From Candidatus Poribacteria bacterium (GTDB lineage: Bacteria > Poribacteria > WGA-4E > UBA9662), in the NCBI GenBank assembly GCA_030748495.1, contig JASMLX010000048.1, positions 1-44,707 of the forward strand: 44,707 bases of DNA, in the 5' to 3' direction. Numbering within the stretch: the stretch's first letter is position 1; each line of letters opens with the position of its first letter. A program made the translations under genes and the position numbers. The notes under the pieces are model-generated. The model had not been told where the DNA came from. It saw nothing but the letters and a program-made list of their open reading frames with translations, and did not search any database. Below, one piece after another: positions 18,383 to 28,322 of this stretch.

Positions 18383-18714
18383 TAGTGACGCAAGTCGCGG
18401 ATCATCAGCTTTGTTGTGCGTGGCAGAATAGAATTGGATTGGCAGGTTAAGAGTAGGTAACTTTATTCATACCGTTTGGCTGGCGCAAGGCAAACTGCAA
18501 TGGTTACGATACGTTTACCTTCCTCTACCCATCTAACAACCGTCAGTCGATTCTATTCCTGATCTGATCCGTGAATTGTCAGTGAAGCTCCTATTTCAGT
18601 TAATCCATCACCTCAAAGCAGGGGATACCAACGCACGGTATGAGCCCGGACTATATTTCGACATTCTCTTTGTCGCACAGTTAGAATCATTTTCTGACCA
18701 GTAAAACCGACTGA
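18383..18714. other. 332-bp intergenic region
   Basis: No gene, tRNA or terminator is seen between the HExxH protein and the HyuA gene. The sequence just before 18715 lacks a strong Shine-Dalgarno. It probably contains the promoter for the HyuA gene, but no clear box pair could be assigned. Confidence 0.4.
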
Positions 18715-20790
18715 ATGACTAACCAACAAACTTCTGACTGGATTTCGATTGGCGTCGATACAGGTGGTACGTTCACCGATTTTGTACTGTCGATCGGCAA
18801 CCGGATCTACACCCATAAGCTGCTCTCTACCCCCTCGAACCCGGCCGAAGCCGTCTTACAAGGTTTGGAAGAGGTCGTATCTCAAATTGAGACGATGGGC
18901 TCTGCTTCGCTAGTTGCTAAGGCCCATTTAACCGTGACTCACGGATCGACCGTGGCAACCAATACCTTGCTAGAACGAAATGGTGCTGAAGTCGCACTTC
19001 TGACGACGAAAAATTTTGAGGATCTACTGCAGATTGGTCGGCAAAACCGGGCCGAACTCTACAATTTCAATCTGGTTCAGCCTGTCCCGTTAGTAGATGA
19101 ATCCAAACGTTACGGGATTAAAGAGCGAATTTGTCATACGGGAGAAGTGCAGGTTCCGCTTGATCCTACTGAACTAGACCAGTTGATCAACCAGCTTCCA
19201 TCGATTGAAGCTATTGCCGTTTGCTTTCTTTTTTCCTATATCAACCCCAAACACGAGCGAATGGTAGTCGAAGCATTGGTGAAGAGAGCAGTGAACAGGT
19301 CTATTCCAATTTCGACTTCCCACCAGATCTTGCCGGAATATCGCGAGTTTGAACGCTTTAGTACCACGGTAGCTAACGCTTATGTTCAACCGAAAGTTCA
19401 AAAATACCTTCACTTTCTGCATACGAATCTGGCCACTCGCCTCAATCGATCGTTAGCCTCTAAACCAAGGTTACGGATTATGCAATCTAACGGTGGAAGC
19501 ATTTCGGTTGAGACTGCCAGTCGAGTGCCAATTCGAACCGCTTTATCCGGCCCTGCAGGCGGTGTCATCGGTGCTTACGAAATTGGGAAAACCGCAAAAT
19601 ACGAACAACTGATTACCTTCGACATGGGGGGGACTTCAACCGATGTGAGTTTATGCGACCGAGAAATTTCCTTGACGACTGAGAGTCAAATCGGTGGAAT
19701 TCCGATCCAAATTCCTATGATCGACATTCACACAGTGGGAGCAGGAGGTGGATCTGTTGCCCAGGTCGATCTCGGCGGTGCCCTACGGGTTGGGCCAGAA
19801 AGTGCCGGGGCTGATCCCGGTCCTGCCTGTTATGGCGTCGGCGATCTTCCGACAGTCACCGACGCCAACCTGTTTCTGGGACGGATTGACCCTCGATATT
19901 TTCTAGGCGGGAAAATGTCGCTACAACCAGAACGATCTACCAAGGTGATTCATCAGCTATCAACCGAAGTCGGAAAGTCTCCACTCGAAACGGCTGAAGG
20001 AATCTTACGGGTTGCTAATGCTACCATGGCACGAGCTATCCGGGTGGTGTCGATTGAGCGTGGCTACGATCCTCGTGAATTCGCACTGATTTCTTTTGGA
20101 GGTGCCGGTGGTCTGCATGCATGCGAACTGGCCCAAAGTCTATCCATTCCCACCGTCATCATTCCACCGCATGGTGGCCTATTATCGGCCATGGGTATGT
20201 TGTTGGCCGACGTGGTTAAGGACTATTCGCAAACCGTTTTGTGGCAAGCAAACGAACATCTCTATGTCCAACTGACGAACCAATTCAGACGCCTTAGACA
20301 GAAAGCGGAAACTGAACTGGGAAACGAAGGATTTGAGCCAGAGTTAACACAGTATCAGCTAACACTAGATCTGCGTTATTCAGGTCAGTCATATGAATTG
20401 AATGTCCCTTTCGACGAACAGTTTGAAACCTATTTTCATCAGGCACACGCTAAAAGGTTTGGCCATTCTCGAACCGACTATCCGGTGGAGGTGGTTAATT
20501 TACGATTAAGAGCAATTGGCTATGTCGAAAAGCCGAAGTTTGCTTCAACTTCGGAAAAAATAGGTGCCACGTCAGACATCTCAGCACAACCGTTCGAGCA
20601 AAAGGAGGTAGTTTTCGGAGAGCCCCGGTTGACGAATCTTTACCACCGTCAAGATCTATCGGTTGGAGTTGTTATTGCCTCACCGTCGATTATTTTCGAG
20701 TTGAGTGCGACAACCGTGGTTCCCCCTGATTTTAAGGCTAAGGTCGATCAGTTCGACAACCTAATATTAAGCCAATCCGAATCCTTCTAA
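18715..20790 (+). CDS. hydantoinase/oxoprolinase family protein, A subunit (HyuA type)
   Basis: 691 aa, full length for HyuA. The N-terminal hydantoinaseA_N/ASKHA domain begins GVDTGGTFTDFVLS, with GSTVATNTLLERNGAEVALL and QIGRQNRAELYNF. The central hydantoinase_A domain has QSNGGSISVETA, LSGPAGGVIGAY, FDMGGTSTDVSL, the glycine-rich VGAGGGSVAQVD and GPACYG. The C-terminal part has SFGGAGGLHACELAQ and the PPHGGLLSAMGMLLAD block. The family performs ATP-dependent opening of hydantoins, 5-oxoproline or related rings, or acetone carboxylation, usually with a B subunit (HyuB). No HyuB lies next to it here; a dead methyltransferase follows instead. Confidence 0.92.
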   Translation: MTNQQTSDWISIGVDTGGTFTDFVLSIGNRIYTHKLLSTPSNPAEAVLQGLEEVVSQIETMGSASLVAKAHLTVTHGSTVATNTLLERNGAEVALLTTKNFEDLLQIGRQNRAELYNFNLVQPVPLVDESKRYGIKERICHTGEVQVPLDPTELDQLINQLPSIEAIAVCFLFSYINPKHERMVVEALVKRAVNRSIPISTSHQILPEYREFERFSTTVANAYVQPKVQKYLHFLHTNLATRLNRSLASKPRLRIMQSNGGSISVETASRVPIRTALSGPAGGVIGAYEIGKTAKYEQLITFDMGGTSTDVSLCDREISLTTESQIGGIPIQIPMIDIHTVGAGGGSVAQVDLGGALRVGPESAGADPGPACYGVGDLPTVTDANLFLGRIDPRYFLGGKMSLQPERSTKVIHQLSTEVGKSPLETAEGILRVANATMARAIRVVSIERGYDPREFALISFGGAGGLHACELAQSLSIPTVIIPPHGGLLSAMGMLLADVVKDYSQTVLWQANEHLYVQLTNQFRRLRQKAETELGNEGFEPELTQYQLTLDLRYSGQSYELNVPFDEQFETYFHQAHAKRFGHSRTDYPVEVVNLRLRAIGYVEKPKFASTSEKIGATSDISAQPFEQKEVVFGEPRLTNLYHRQDLSVGVVIASPSIIFELSATTVVPPDFKAKVDQFDNLILSQSESF

Positions 20791-20849
20791 CCTCACCTTT
20801 CTGGTTGAGCAGTACCGGTCACTGCATCGCTTGAAGCCGGTTGTTGTCT

Positions 20850-21640
20850 TCTGCCTTCTTGGCCACAAAAATTATCTCTGGTGAATCGTCCGCCAGAGGC
20901 AATCTGTCAAAAAATCCGTACACCGCCAAGGGATCGAATCCCGTCCTTACCAAAAAAGGTGTTCGACTTCGTATCTGGAGAAGTAGCGGAAAGGAAAAAC
21001 CTACATTAGCCTCTGGGTTTCAACTTCAGTGTCGGTAAGGTAGTAGATAATCTCGATATTGTTATGCTGTTCAGTGCAGTGAGTCGCAGCCAATCGGAAG
21101 CACCTGCGCGCCTTCCTACCCATCCGGCAGTTCAAATTCTGCTAGGTACTCAGTCTCTTCCACATGCTGCGAGCTAATCATTTTGCTTGCGTCTACCTGA
21201 AATAGGTCGAATGCAAGGACGCCATCCGTTTGTAGATGGCGATGAACACAGCGAGGACAGGTAAAATTTGATCGGATATAGACAGCAGGTGCCAAAATGG
21301 ACGGAAGGAAATGATGACGGTAGCAAATTTCTGTCCCAGTTCAAAATCTGTCATATTCGCCTCAACGAGCCGCACATGATAGCGAATCTCCCCGGGCTAA
21401 GAAGACAGATTCTGACTGCACCTCGCCAGCACGTGTCGTGACAGATCCAGTCCGACGATTTCGATGCAAAGCCACCGCAATAGGCGTGAGCACGCGCCCG
21501 GTTCCACATCCGAGTTCCAGTACTTTACCGCCAGTTTGACGACAGAGATCTATATAGAACTTCAGGTTGCATCGACCCGAGTGCCGCGGGACGAGATCAT
21601 AAAGTTCAGCCAGAAAAGGCTTACTCTTCGTAACCTCCGA
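20850..21640 (-). pseudogene. class I SAM-dependent methyltransferase relic
   Basis: Minus-strand reading gives, in order, KPFLAELYDLVPRHSGRCNL, then GGKVLELGCGTGRVLTP (SAM motif I). A frame change follows near 21400, then VRLVEANMTDFELGQKFATV and IISFRPFWHLLSISDQ (motif 'F.LVIIPFR.FQHLL...DQ'). Worn C-terminal pieces follow, such as LAEFELPDG and a final RFTRDNFCGQE-like end near 20860. The protein is clearly homologous to intact methyltransferases of about 260 aa but is broken by several frameshifts and stops. Confidence 0.72.
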
Positions 21641-21691
21641 ACTTGCTCACGCCGCCGTCATCTTATTACATGAGTGTTATAGAAGCAGTTT

Positions 21692-22690
21692 TTATAGGGG
21701 GAAATCGATCGCCTTTCCTTGTTGATCAGACATGTAGAAGGCTTGCATCAACTCAGTCAACTCACGTCCATCCTGGATGGTGATCGACATCGGTTCGTCT
21801 CGCAGAATGGCGTTAATCCACTGTTGCATTGGTGACGGTAGCGCCGGAGGACGATTAGCCAAATACTCCTCTTTTTGTTGGTCATCTAGTTTACGGCTTT
21901 CGAAATGAAGGTCACCACCTCCAATGGCGATTGAGCCTTCAGTCCCGTAGATCTCCGTCATATTGGGGCCAGATCGTTGAACCCAGGAACAGTCGACAAT
22001 ACCCAGGGCCTTGTTTTCAAACTCGACAATCGAAATACTATTGTCATCGATGGGATAGTTTTCGGTAAAGTTATTCATTAGCGACATAGTTCGTTTGGGT
22101 GCCCCTAATAACCAGCGCATTCGATAAACAGGATGACACCCCAAATCAAACAAAGCACCACCACCTGCTCGTTCAGCGTCAGCGAACCAAGTACTAGGGC
22201 CACTGAACCACTTGTCGAGTGCGGCACTGTGCGCGATTCGAAAACGTCCAAACGTGATATCACCCAATAACCCATCGTCGATCGTCTGCTTGACCAGTTG
22301 AATTCCTTCGTCACACCGCTGGGGCATGGAGATCATAAACTTAACGCCTGCTTTTTCAACAGATTCAATAATCTGGTCACAACCGTCAACGTCGATTGCC
22401 AAGGCTTTCTCGGTAAAAATGTGTTTTCCGGCTTCTGCTGCGGCGACCATTACCTCAGGGTGGTCAGAGGTAATAGCATCGACCACCACCGCATCGACAT
22501 CGTCTCGGCTCAAAACCTGGTCTAGGTTGTCGGAGTAAGGAACGCCGTACTCCTCTGCGGCCTGTTTCCCACCGTACTCTTCCTCATCCCAAATCGCAAC
22601 CAATTCGGTTTCTGCGTTATCCCGAATCTGGTTGGCGTAACCTTTAGCATGGACATGCGCCATGCTCAATTTTGCAATTCCAATCATCAA
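21692..22690 (-). CDS. Gfo/Idh/MocA family oxidoreductase
   Basis: 332 aa. NAD(P)-dependent oxidoreductases of this family act on sugars, inositols and related polyols. The N-terminal Rossmann part starts MIGIAKLSMAHVHAKGYANQ. It continues AIWDEEEYGGKQAAEEYG and DDVDAVVVDAITSDHPEVMV. The usual catalytic E-K-P after the Rossmann fold reads T-E-K-A here (HIFTEKALAID), a small departure. The C-terminal domain contains GGGALFDLGCHPVYRMRWLL, the conserved D-x-G-x-H motif. It is complete and cytosolic. It faces away from the topoisomerase gene across a 500-bp gap, with no catabolic partners next to it. Confidence 0.92.
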   Translation of the reverse strand: MMIGIAKLSMAHVHAKGYANQIRDNAETELVAIWDEEEYGGKQAAEEYGVPYSDNLDQVLSRDDVDAVVVDAITSDHPEVMVAAAEAGKHIFTEKALAIDVDGCDQIIESVEKAGVKFMISMPQRCDEGIQLVKQTIDDGLLGDITFGRFRIAHSAALDKWFSGPSTWFADAERAGGGALFDLGCHPVYRMRWLLGAPKRTMSLMNNFTENYPIDDNSISIVEFENKALGIVDCSWVQRSGPNMTEIYGTEGSIAIGGGDLHFESRKLDDQQKEEYLANRPPALPSPMQQWINAILRDEPMSITIQDGRELTELMQAFYMSDQQGKAIDFPL

Positions 22691-23196
22691 AAAGCCTCCA
22701 ATCAGTGAACCTGTAGCAACAAAGTGGGGTCAGCCGAATAGGTCTCCCACCTTGTTAGACTAACTGACATTATACCATTCCAGATCTATATTTTTCCTGA
22801 TAATCAGGTCGAAGATTTATCAGCAGACTGGAAATTCTATGGTATTTCCTTCGAATGACAACAGTTGTATGGCCTACCCCTAAGGTCTAGAAATAAAGCT
22901 GTCGAATGGAGTTGAATCCATAGGTGTCAACTCTTAAGCTGGTAGGGTAATTTCTAAGAGGTGTGAGAAGACAATTTCGACGAAATTTCACAAGAAGGCT
23001 AGGCTATCTTAGCTGGCCTTATCGACGGGTCAGTCGCTGAATCAAGCAAAAATCTGCGGAGGTTTTGCCACTATTGATAACTCTCCTCTTTTGGAAAAAT
23101 GGGGTGGATATCAGTAAGAGGGACGATTCTCTTTTCACGCTCTTCTTTGCTAGGGAAGGAGTTGAGATGAGATTAAACACCTTGACTTAAGGATAT
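22691..23196. other. 506-bp intergenic region
   Basis: Between topB and the Gfo/Idh gene, both on the minus strand, no gene, RNA or clear hairpin terminator is recognised. It should hold the Gfo/Idh promoter and the 3' end of topB, but no motif could be assigned with confidence. Confidence 0.4.
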
Positions 23197-25584
23197 CTAC
23201 TGGCGAATCAAGCGGATACCGCTCTCCGTCAATTTCAGTCGGGCATCAAACGGACGCCCTTCCTTTGACTCGAACCCCTTTAGGACCGAGGTCTCCCCCT
23301 TCTCCAGCAGTGTCTTGACCGAGCGCTGGTTGATCTTCTTGCCAGCAATCACTCTTGGTACTTTCAACTTGCATTGGCGGCAACGGTAAACCTCATCGTA
23401 AGCCAATACCGACTGCTGGCAGTGAGGGCACGTGCTAACGAGATTGTCTACAGTCTTAGACGGGGTAGTGCCTTGTGAATTGCCCTTTTTCTGCCGGGGG
23501 CTAGAGCTAGATCGGCGCTTCTTCTTCCCTTTGTAGTTGCCATAGCCTTGTGATTCCTTTTTAGGAACCGGCAGTTCCATCAGGTACCCGTCGGTCGATA
23601 GATAGAGGATGAATTCATTCTGCTGCCGGTCAACCCACGGTTTCAGCAACACCCCGTGTTGCAGTAAGACTTGAATCTGTCGTTCGGAAAGTCGAATCTC
23701 TTTGTAGGTTTCCCAAAGTACAAACTGACATCCATCTCGCCAATTGGCGCATCCATAACCTTTTTTCCCCCGAACCACCGCCCCTCCACATCGAGGGCAA
23801 TGGTTTGAACTTTCAGGGCCAATATCACGCAAATTACTATTTTCAATCAACTGTTGCGTAAAGTTGGTCACCTCACGCATAAACTGACCGGCGTCGTATT
23901 CGCCCCGTTCGATAGCTTTTAGCTTTCCTTCCCATTCACCCGTTAAGTCTGGTGATTTCAAATTGGGGTTCTTGATAAGTGCGATGAGGTATCGGCCCAG
24001 ATTAGTTGCCGTAACCCGCTTCTGATCCCGTACAATATAGCCACGTTTCAACAGGGTCTCTATAATTTCACCACGTGTAGCCGGAGTCCCAATGCCACGC
24101 TCCTTCAAGGCCTCCCTCAGTTGCTCGTCTTCTACCATCCTGCCGGCTGTTTCCATGGCTGCCAACAACGAATTTTCGGTATAGTGTCGTGGAGGAGTTG
24201 TTTTACCGGCACGAACGAATGGAGTATGTGGTCCGGTTTCGTCAGGCACGAATTCCGGTAGGGGTTGATCCTCTTCCTTTTTCGATTGCGGTTGTGGATA
24301 GAGTACGGTCCAGCCCGGCGACACGATTCGTGTTCCCTTGGCTTGAAATTTTACCCGGTTGGCCTCCCCTTCTACAGTGGTAATCTCTTTGAGACACTTG
24401 GGATAAAAGACAGCGATGGTCCGAATCAGCACCGCTTCAAACACTTTAGTGGCCTGGGGTGAAATTCCTTTAGGCAAGCGTCCGGTCGGGATAATGGCAT
24501 GGTGGTCGGTTACCTTCTTGTCATTGACAATGCGGGCGTTAAATCCGAGTTTATTAAGATCGAGAGCTGAAATCTCCTTCTCCTTGAGCGGTTTCAGTTT
24601 CCGTAATGCTTCAACGACATCGCTTTTCATATCGTTGCTTAGATACTGAGAGTCGGTTCGAGGATAGGTCAGGAGTTTATTCTCATAAAGAGATTGTGCT
24701 AACTCCAGAGTTTGGGTAGCTGAAAACCCGTATCGCTGGTTCATGTCTCGCTGCAGGCTGGTCAGATCATAGAGGAGCGGTGGATTTAGTGACTGTCGCT
24801 TGCCGTTCACCTTCAATACTTTGAAGGAATGTCCTTCTGCTTGTCCCTTTAGCTTCTGTGCCTCCTCCTCCTTACTAAACCGATTCCCTTTGTACTTGAA
24901 GGTCACCTTTCGGTAGGTGGTCATCAACTCCCAAAAAGGCTCTGGTTGAAAGTTACGGATTTGATCGTCCCGATTGACGATTATGGCTAGCACCGGGGTC
25001 TGTACGCGGCCCACGCTCCATAGTATCCGCTCTGATCCACCGTAACGGACAGTGAAGTTTCGCGTACCGTTTAGACCGACGATCCAGTCCGACTGGTGAC
25101 GACACCTGGCAGCGGCAAACAAGGGATCGTACTGACGGCCCGACCTCAAGTTTTGAAAGGCACTGCGAATCGCTTCCTCGGTTAGCGAACTGAGCCAGAG
25201 TCGCTGAAAGGGCCGCCCTTCACAACCAGCCATCTGGTAGATATAGCGAAAGATTAGTTCGCCTTCTCGTCCGGCATCAGTAGCACAGATAATATCTTTC
25301 GCTTGGCGCATCAATTTTTTAATAGTGTTGAATTGCTTGGCTACACCGTCGTTCTGGATGAGGGTGAGTTGGAACTGGTCGGGAATAATCGGTAAGGTAC
25401 TAAGCGACCAACGTTTGAAACTCGAGTCGTAAGCGGCGGGTTCCTGCAAAGAGAACAGATGACCAAACGACCAGGTTACCTGGTATCCGTTTCCTTCGAA
25501 GTATCCGTCATGCCTGGTTTTGGCCTCGATCACCCGGGCAATATCACTGGCCACTGACGGTTTTTCGGCTAACACAACTTTCAT
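23197..25584 (-). CDS. topB: DNA topoisomerase III
   Basis: 795 aa, type IA topoisomerase that cuts one DNA strand through a 5'-phosphotyrosine and decatenates or relaxes negative supercoils. The TOPRIM domain starts MKVVLAEKPSVASDIARVIE (E7) and includes TDAGREGELIFRY (D103-x-D/E pattern). VGRVQTPVLAIIV is the TopB hallmark. The active site is T306-Y307-P-R-T-D-S. TATRGEIIETLLKRGYI lies in the C-terminal core. The tail has zinc-ribbon units (CPRCGG...GYGCANWRDGC and CPHCQQ...YRCRQCK) plus a Ser/Lys-rich linker. The last about 45 residues repeat the VIAGKKI...VKTLLEKGET pattern seen in bacterial TopB tails. Confidence 0.95.
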   Translation of the reverse strand: MKVVLAEKPSVASDIARVIEAKTRHDGYFEGNGYQVTWSFGHLFSLQEPAAYDSSFKRWSLSTLPIIPDQFQLTLIQNDGVAKQFNTIKKLMRQAKDIICATDAGREGELIFRYIYQMAGCEGRPFQRLWLSSLTEEAIRSAFQNLRSGRQYDPLFAAARCRHQSDWIVGLNGTRNFTVRYGGSERILWSVGRVQTPVLAIIVNRDDQIRNFQPEPFWELMTTYRKVTFKYKGNRFSKEEEAQKLKGQAEGHSFKVLKVNGKRQSLNPPLLYDLTSLQRDMNQRYGFSATQTLELAQSLYENKLLTYPRTDSQYLSNDMKSDVVEALRKLKPLKEKEISALDLNKLGFNARIVNDKKVTDHHAIIPTGRLPKGISPQATKVFEAVLIRTIAVFYPKCLKEITTVEGEANRVKFQAKGTRIVSPGWTVLYPQPQSKKEEDQPLPEFVPDETGPHTPFVRAGKTTPPRHYTENSLLAAMETAGRMVEDEQLREALKERGIGTPATRGEIIETLLKRGYIVRDQKRVTATNLGRYLIALIKNPNLKSPDLTGEWEGKLKAIERGEYDAGQFMREVTNFTQQLIENSNLRDIGPESSNHCPRCGGAVVRGKKGYGCANWRDGCQFVLWETYKEIRLSERQIQVLLQHGVLLKPWVDRQQNEFILYLSTDGYLMELPVPKKESQGYGNYKGKKKRRSSSSPRQKKGNSQGTTPSKTVDNLVSTCPHCQQSVLAYDEVYRCRQCKLKVPRVIAGKKINQRSVKTLLEKGETSVLKGFESKEGRPFDARLKLTESGIRLIRQ

Positions 25585-25932
25585 TCTATTATTTCTGCTA
25601 CCATCGAGTTCTGATCAGGTTTTTAGGTTGACTTCGGCTTCACAGATGTAACGACTTTCAATACTATAGCATAATCGGACTAGAGGATGAAAAGTAGAGT
25701 TAGAATAGAAGGTGAACGCACGCTTGGAGAGTCGAAAATTTAAAATGGAGAATGAAAGGTGAATAGGACTCAATTTCCCACTCTCCATTCAAGATCCGGT
25801 TCCTCTGCTTCACCGTACTTATCCCCCCGTCTTGATTCTCATTTCAGCCGTGTGCTAAACTCTGCTTATTGAGATAGTTGCACCGACATTAAAATCGAAG
25901 AAAAACGAAATTGAGAAAAGAGGAATAATATC
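25585..25932. other. 348-bp divergent intergenic region between topB and hisB
   Basis: This is the shared upstream region of two divergent genes. It contains an 8-bp perfect inverted repeat AATGGAGA (25744-25751) and TCTCCATT (25782-25789), 30 nt apart, which could be an operator or a weak RNA stem. No gene is seen. Confidence 0.45.
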
Positions 25933-26520
25933 TTGTCACGAACTGCTACCATCGAGAGAAACACCAACGAAACACGCATCAATCTCACCCTTGCCCTTGA
26001 CGGCACCGGAAAGTCAGAGATCCGGACCGGTGTAGGGTTTTTAGATCACATGCTGGAACTGTTCGCCAAACATGGTTTTTTTGATCTGGAGGTGAAGGCG
26101 GTTGGTGATCTCCACATCGATGACCATCACACGGTTGAAGATGTCGGCATCTGCCTGGGATCAGCTTTTCAACAAGCCGTTGGTGATAAATCAGGGATGC
26201 GGCGCTTCGGCAGTTTTAATGTCCCCATGTACGAAACCCTAGCTCAGGTCGATCTGGATCTGTGCGGACGTCCCTATCTGCATTACGAGGTGGTGTTGAG
26301 TAGTGGCAAAGTGGGAACCTTCGATGTCGAATTGGCCGAAGAGTTCTTTCACGGTTTCGCCAACGCCAGTGGCACTACGCTCCATATCAATGCCCCCTAC
26401 GGCAAAAATCAGCACCATATCATCGAGGGTATTTTCAAAGCCGTTGGTAAAGCGCTCGACTTAGCTACTTCTATCGATCAGCGGGCCAGTGGTGTTCTAT
26501 CAACCAAAGGTAGTTTATAG
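25933..26520 (+). CDS. hisB: imidazoleglycerol-phosphate dehydratase
   Basis: 195 aa, the monofunctional form. The enzyme carries out the sixth histidine-biosynthesis step: D-erythro-imidazole-glycerol phosphate to imidazole-acetol phosphate, using Mn2+. Both His-rich metal motifs are present: DDHHTVEDVGICLG and NQHHIIEGIFKAVGKAL, along with GVGFLDHMLELFAKHG and EEFFHGFANASGTTLHI. The start is TTG at 25933, with AGAGGA about 10 nt upstream. It stands apart from other his genes in this window, which is common when the his operon is dispersed. Confidence 0.96.
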   Translation: MSRTATIERNTNETRINLTLALDGTGKSEIRTGVGFLDHMLELFAKHGFFDLEVKAVGDLHIDDHHTVEDVGICLGSAFQQAVGDKSGMRRFGSFNVPMYETLAQVDLDLCGRPYLHYEVVLSSGKVGTFDVELAEEFFHGFANASGTTLHINAPYGKNQHHIIEGIFKAVGKALDLATSIDQRASGVLSTKGSL

Positions 26521-26837
26521 TTGAGAACCCCGCACGCGACCAAACATCAAAATAGACTTTAGAATTTAGTTGCGGGACTCTTTAGTAGAGCCTCGATTTA
26601 GCCTCCTGTTCACCTGAGTTTGCATCAAGAACATATACATCCTGCGGCAACGCGACAATAGTTAGGGGAGCACTACGATGCTCCTAATTTAACCTTTCTC
26701 TTCCATTGATAATTCAGATAACTATAGCGTGTTTCTAGATATCTGGAAGATAGTACGCGTTAGCGATTGAAGCGACTAACTTTGAATTTTAGGTAGGTCC
26801 AAATCAATAAAATGGTTTGTCTTAGGAGCACCCACAG
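26521..26837. other. 317-bp intergenic region between hisB and the GNAT gene
   Basis: No gene or strong hairpin is visible. An AGGAG Shine-Dalgarno for the downstream GNAT gene lies at its right end. Confidence 0.4.
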
Positions 26838-27302
26838 ATGATTAGAAGATACTGCCCAACCGATCTTGAAACCCTTCGTCAGATCACCGTGATTTGCTTT
26901 GAACATGTTTCCATAGATAAAAACATTGAAGATCACTTTGGCATTGTTGGTGGGGTGGATTGGAAAACTCGCAAGGCGCTTCACATCGACATGGATGCGG
27001 AAGCTAATCCCAATGGTATCTTCGTGGCTGAGATTGAAGACAAAGTTGTCGGCTATATTACAACCCGGATTGATATCATCACAAAAATTGGGCAAATTCC
27101 CAACTTAGCTGTCTTGCCCGATTTCCAGCAAAAAGGGTTAGGCCAGCAGTTGATCCAAGTGGCTTTAGATTACTTCAAGACAGAAGGTATGGCAATAGCG
27201 AAGATTGAGACTCTGGCACAAAATCCGGTCGGCACTATCTTTTATCCTAAAATGGGATTCGTCGAGGTGGCTCGCCAGATCCACTATGTGCAGTCCCTCT
27301 AG
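26838..27302 (+). CDS. GNAT family N-acetyltransferase
   Basis: 154 aa, a single GNAT domain. It starts MIRRYCPTDLETLRQITV. The acetyl-CoA pyrophosphate-binding motif A is NLAVLPDFQQKGLGQQLIQV (Q/R-x-x-G-x-G/A pattern as QQKGLG), and NPVGTIFYPKMGFVEVAR is motif B. A TAGGAG Shine-Dalgarno precedes the ATG. It is cytosolic and stands alone. The acceptor amine (protein, antibiotic or small molecule) cannot be predicted. Confidence 0.9.
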   Translation: MIRRYCPTDLETLRQITVICFEHVSIDKNIEDHFGIVGGVDWKTRKALHIDMDAEANPNGIFVAEIEDKVVGYITTRIDIITKIGQIPNLAVLPDFQQKGLGQQLIQVALDYFKTEGMAIAKIETLAQNPVGTIFYPKMGFVEVARQIHYVQSL

Positions 27303-27461
27303 ACAACATCTCTAGCTACCTCTTTTATCAGATCTGTTACGTCAGATTCATCGTTCAGTATTATTTGTATTTGAAGTGGATTGTAAGACAAATGTGTTGA
27401 CATTGATTTAAGGTTATCATATAATTAGTGCCATCTTAACGATGTACACGTAGGAGAATGT

Positions 27462-28253
27462 ATGAAGTCTGTTAAATTTATCATTGTGATCTTAGCAACG
27501 TTACTAATCGTGACTCCGCTAATTCATGTAGTTCAGGCCAAATCGACTGGTGGCCCGGAGCCATCGCTCGTCCTCTATCTGCCTTTTGACGAAGGAAGTG
27601 GAGACAAAGCTGGAGACGTATCTCGCTATGGAAATCACGGTGCGCTGAAAGGTAGTCCTAAGTGGGTAGCGGGTAAATTCGGTAAAGCGTTAGAATTCAA
27701 TGGTAAGAGTAATTGGGTAGAGGTTCCTCATGCTGACATTCTGACTGTTGATACAGCGGTAACAGTGATGGCTTGGATCAATGCCAAACGACATACTGGC
27801 GGTGCTAGCAAAGCACGTTGGGCAGGGATTGTAACCAAGAGTAACAATCCTAGATCCTACAGTTTCTACACTACTTCTGATGGTGGTGGTGTGCTGCACT
27901 TTAGTTCAATGGGTGGTTCTTCTAGTAAGTTGAAAGTAGCACTGAATAAGTGGCAGCATGTGGTAGCACAACATACGGGTAAATCACATATCTACTATGT
28001 CAACGGTGAATTAGCAGGTGAATTCGACGGTAAAGCTGCGTTGCCTGGAAAAAAAGACACTGCCAATGTAGTGATTGCCAAAAGTCACGAGGGTAGTCGT
28101 GAATTCGAAGGGATCATCGACGAAGTGCGGATTTGGAACCGAATACTGAGTGCCAAAGAGGTCACACATCATATGAACATTGGCAAAAACCAGGTTGCTG
28201 TTGAACCCGAAGATAAGGTGGCGACCACTTGGGGTAAGCTGAAATTCCAATAA
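27462..28253 (+). CDS. secreted LamG (concanavalin-like) domain protein, copy 1
   Basis: 263 aa. An N-terminal signal peptide (KFIIVILATLLIVTPLIHVV, then QAKS) leads to one LamG/concanavalin A-like jelly-roll domain: LVLYLPFDEGSGDKAGDVSR, GNHGALKG, GKFGKALEFNGKSNWVEVPH, ITVMAWIN-type strand, HSFYTTSDGGG-type region, KWQHVVAQHTG, and GIIDEVRIWNRILSAKEVTH. It probably binds extracellular or envelope glycans. AGGAG lies 5 nt before the ATG. A paralogue follows 70 bp downstream, separated by a terminator, so the two are individually transcribed tandem copies. Confidence 0.9.
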   Translation: MKSVKFIIVILATLLIVTPLIHVVQAKSTGGPEPSLVLYLPFDEGSGDKAGDVSRYGNHGALKGSPKWVAGKFGKALEFNGKSNWVEVPHADILTVDTAVTVMAWINAKRHTGGASKARWAGIVTKSNNPRSYSFYTTSDGGGVLHFSSMGGSSSKLKVALNKWQHVVAQHTGKSHIYYVNGELAGEFDGKAALPGKKDTANVVIAKSHEGSREFEGIIDEVRIWNRILSAKEVTHHMNIGKNQVAVEPEDKVATTWGKLKFQ

Positions 28254-28270
28254 CCGACTTAAACTGATTC

Positions 28271-28304
28271 AAAAAAGCGACCTCTATGAGGTCGCTTTTT
28301 TTTT
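28271..28304 (+). terminator. intrinsic terminator between the LamG paralogues
   Basis: Stem GCGACCTC (28277-28284), loop TAT, stem GAGGTCGC (28288-28295), flanked by a run of A on the 5' side and nine T on the 3' side. It is a textbook, potentially bidirectional intrinsic terminator. Confidence 0.93.
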
Positions 28305-28322
28305 ATATAAGGAATTTGAATA

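Noticed and set aside
20920..20960. GGGATCGAATCCC-like T-arm sequence suggesting a tRNA
   Set aside because: No matching acceptor, D or anticodon arms can be folded around it; it falls within the methyltransferase relic.
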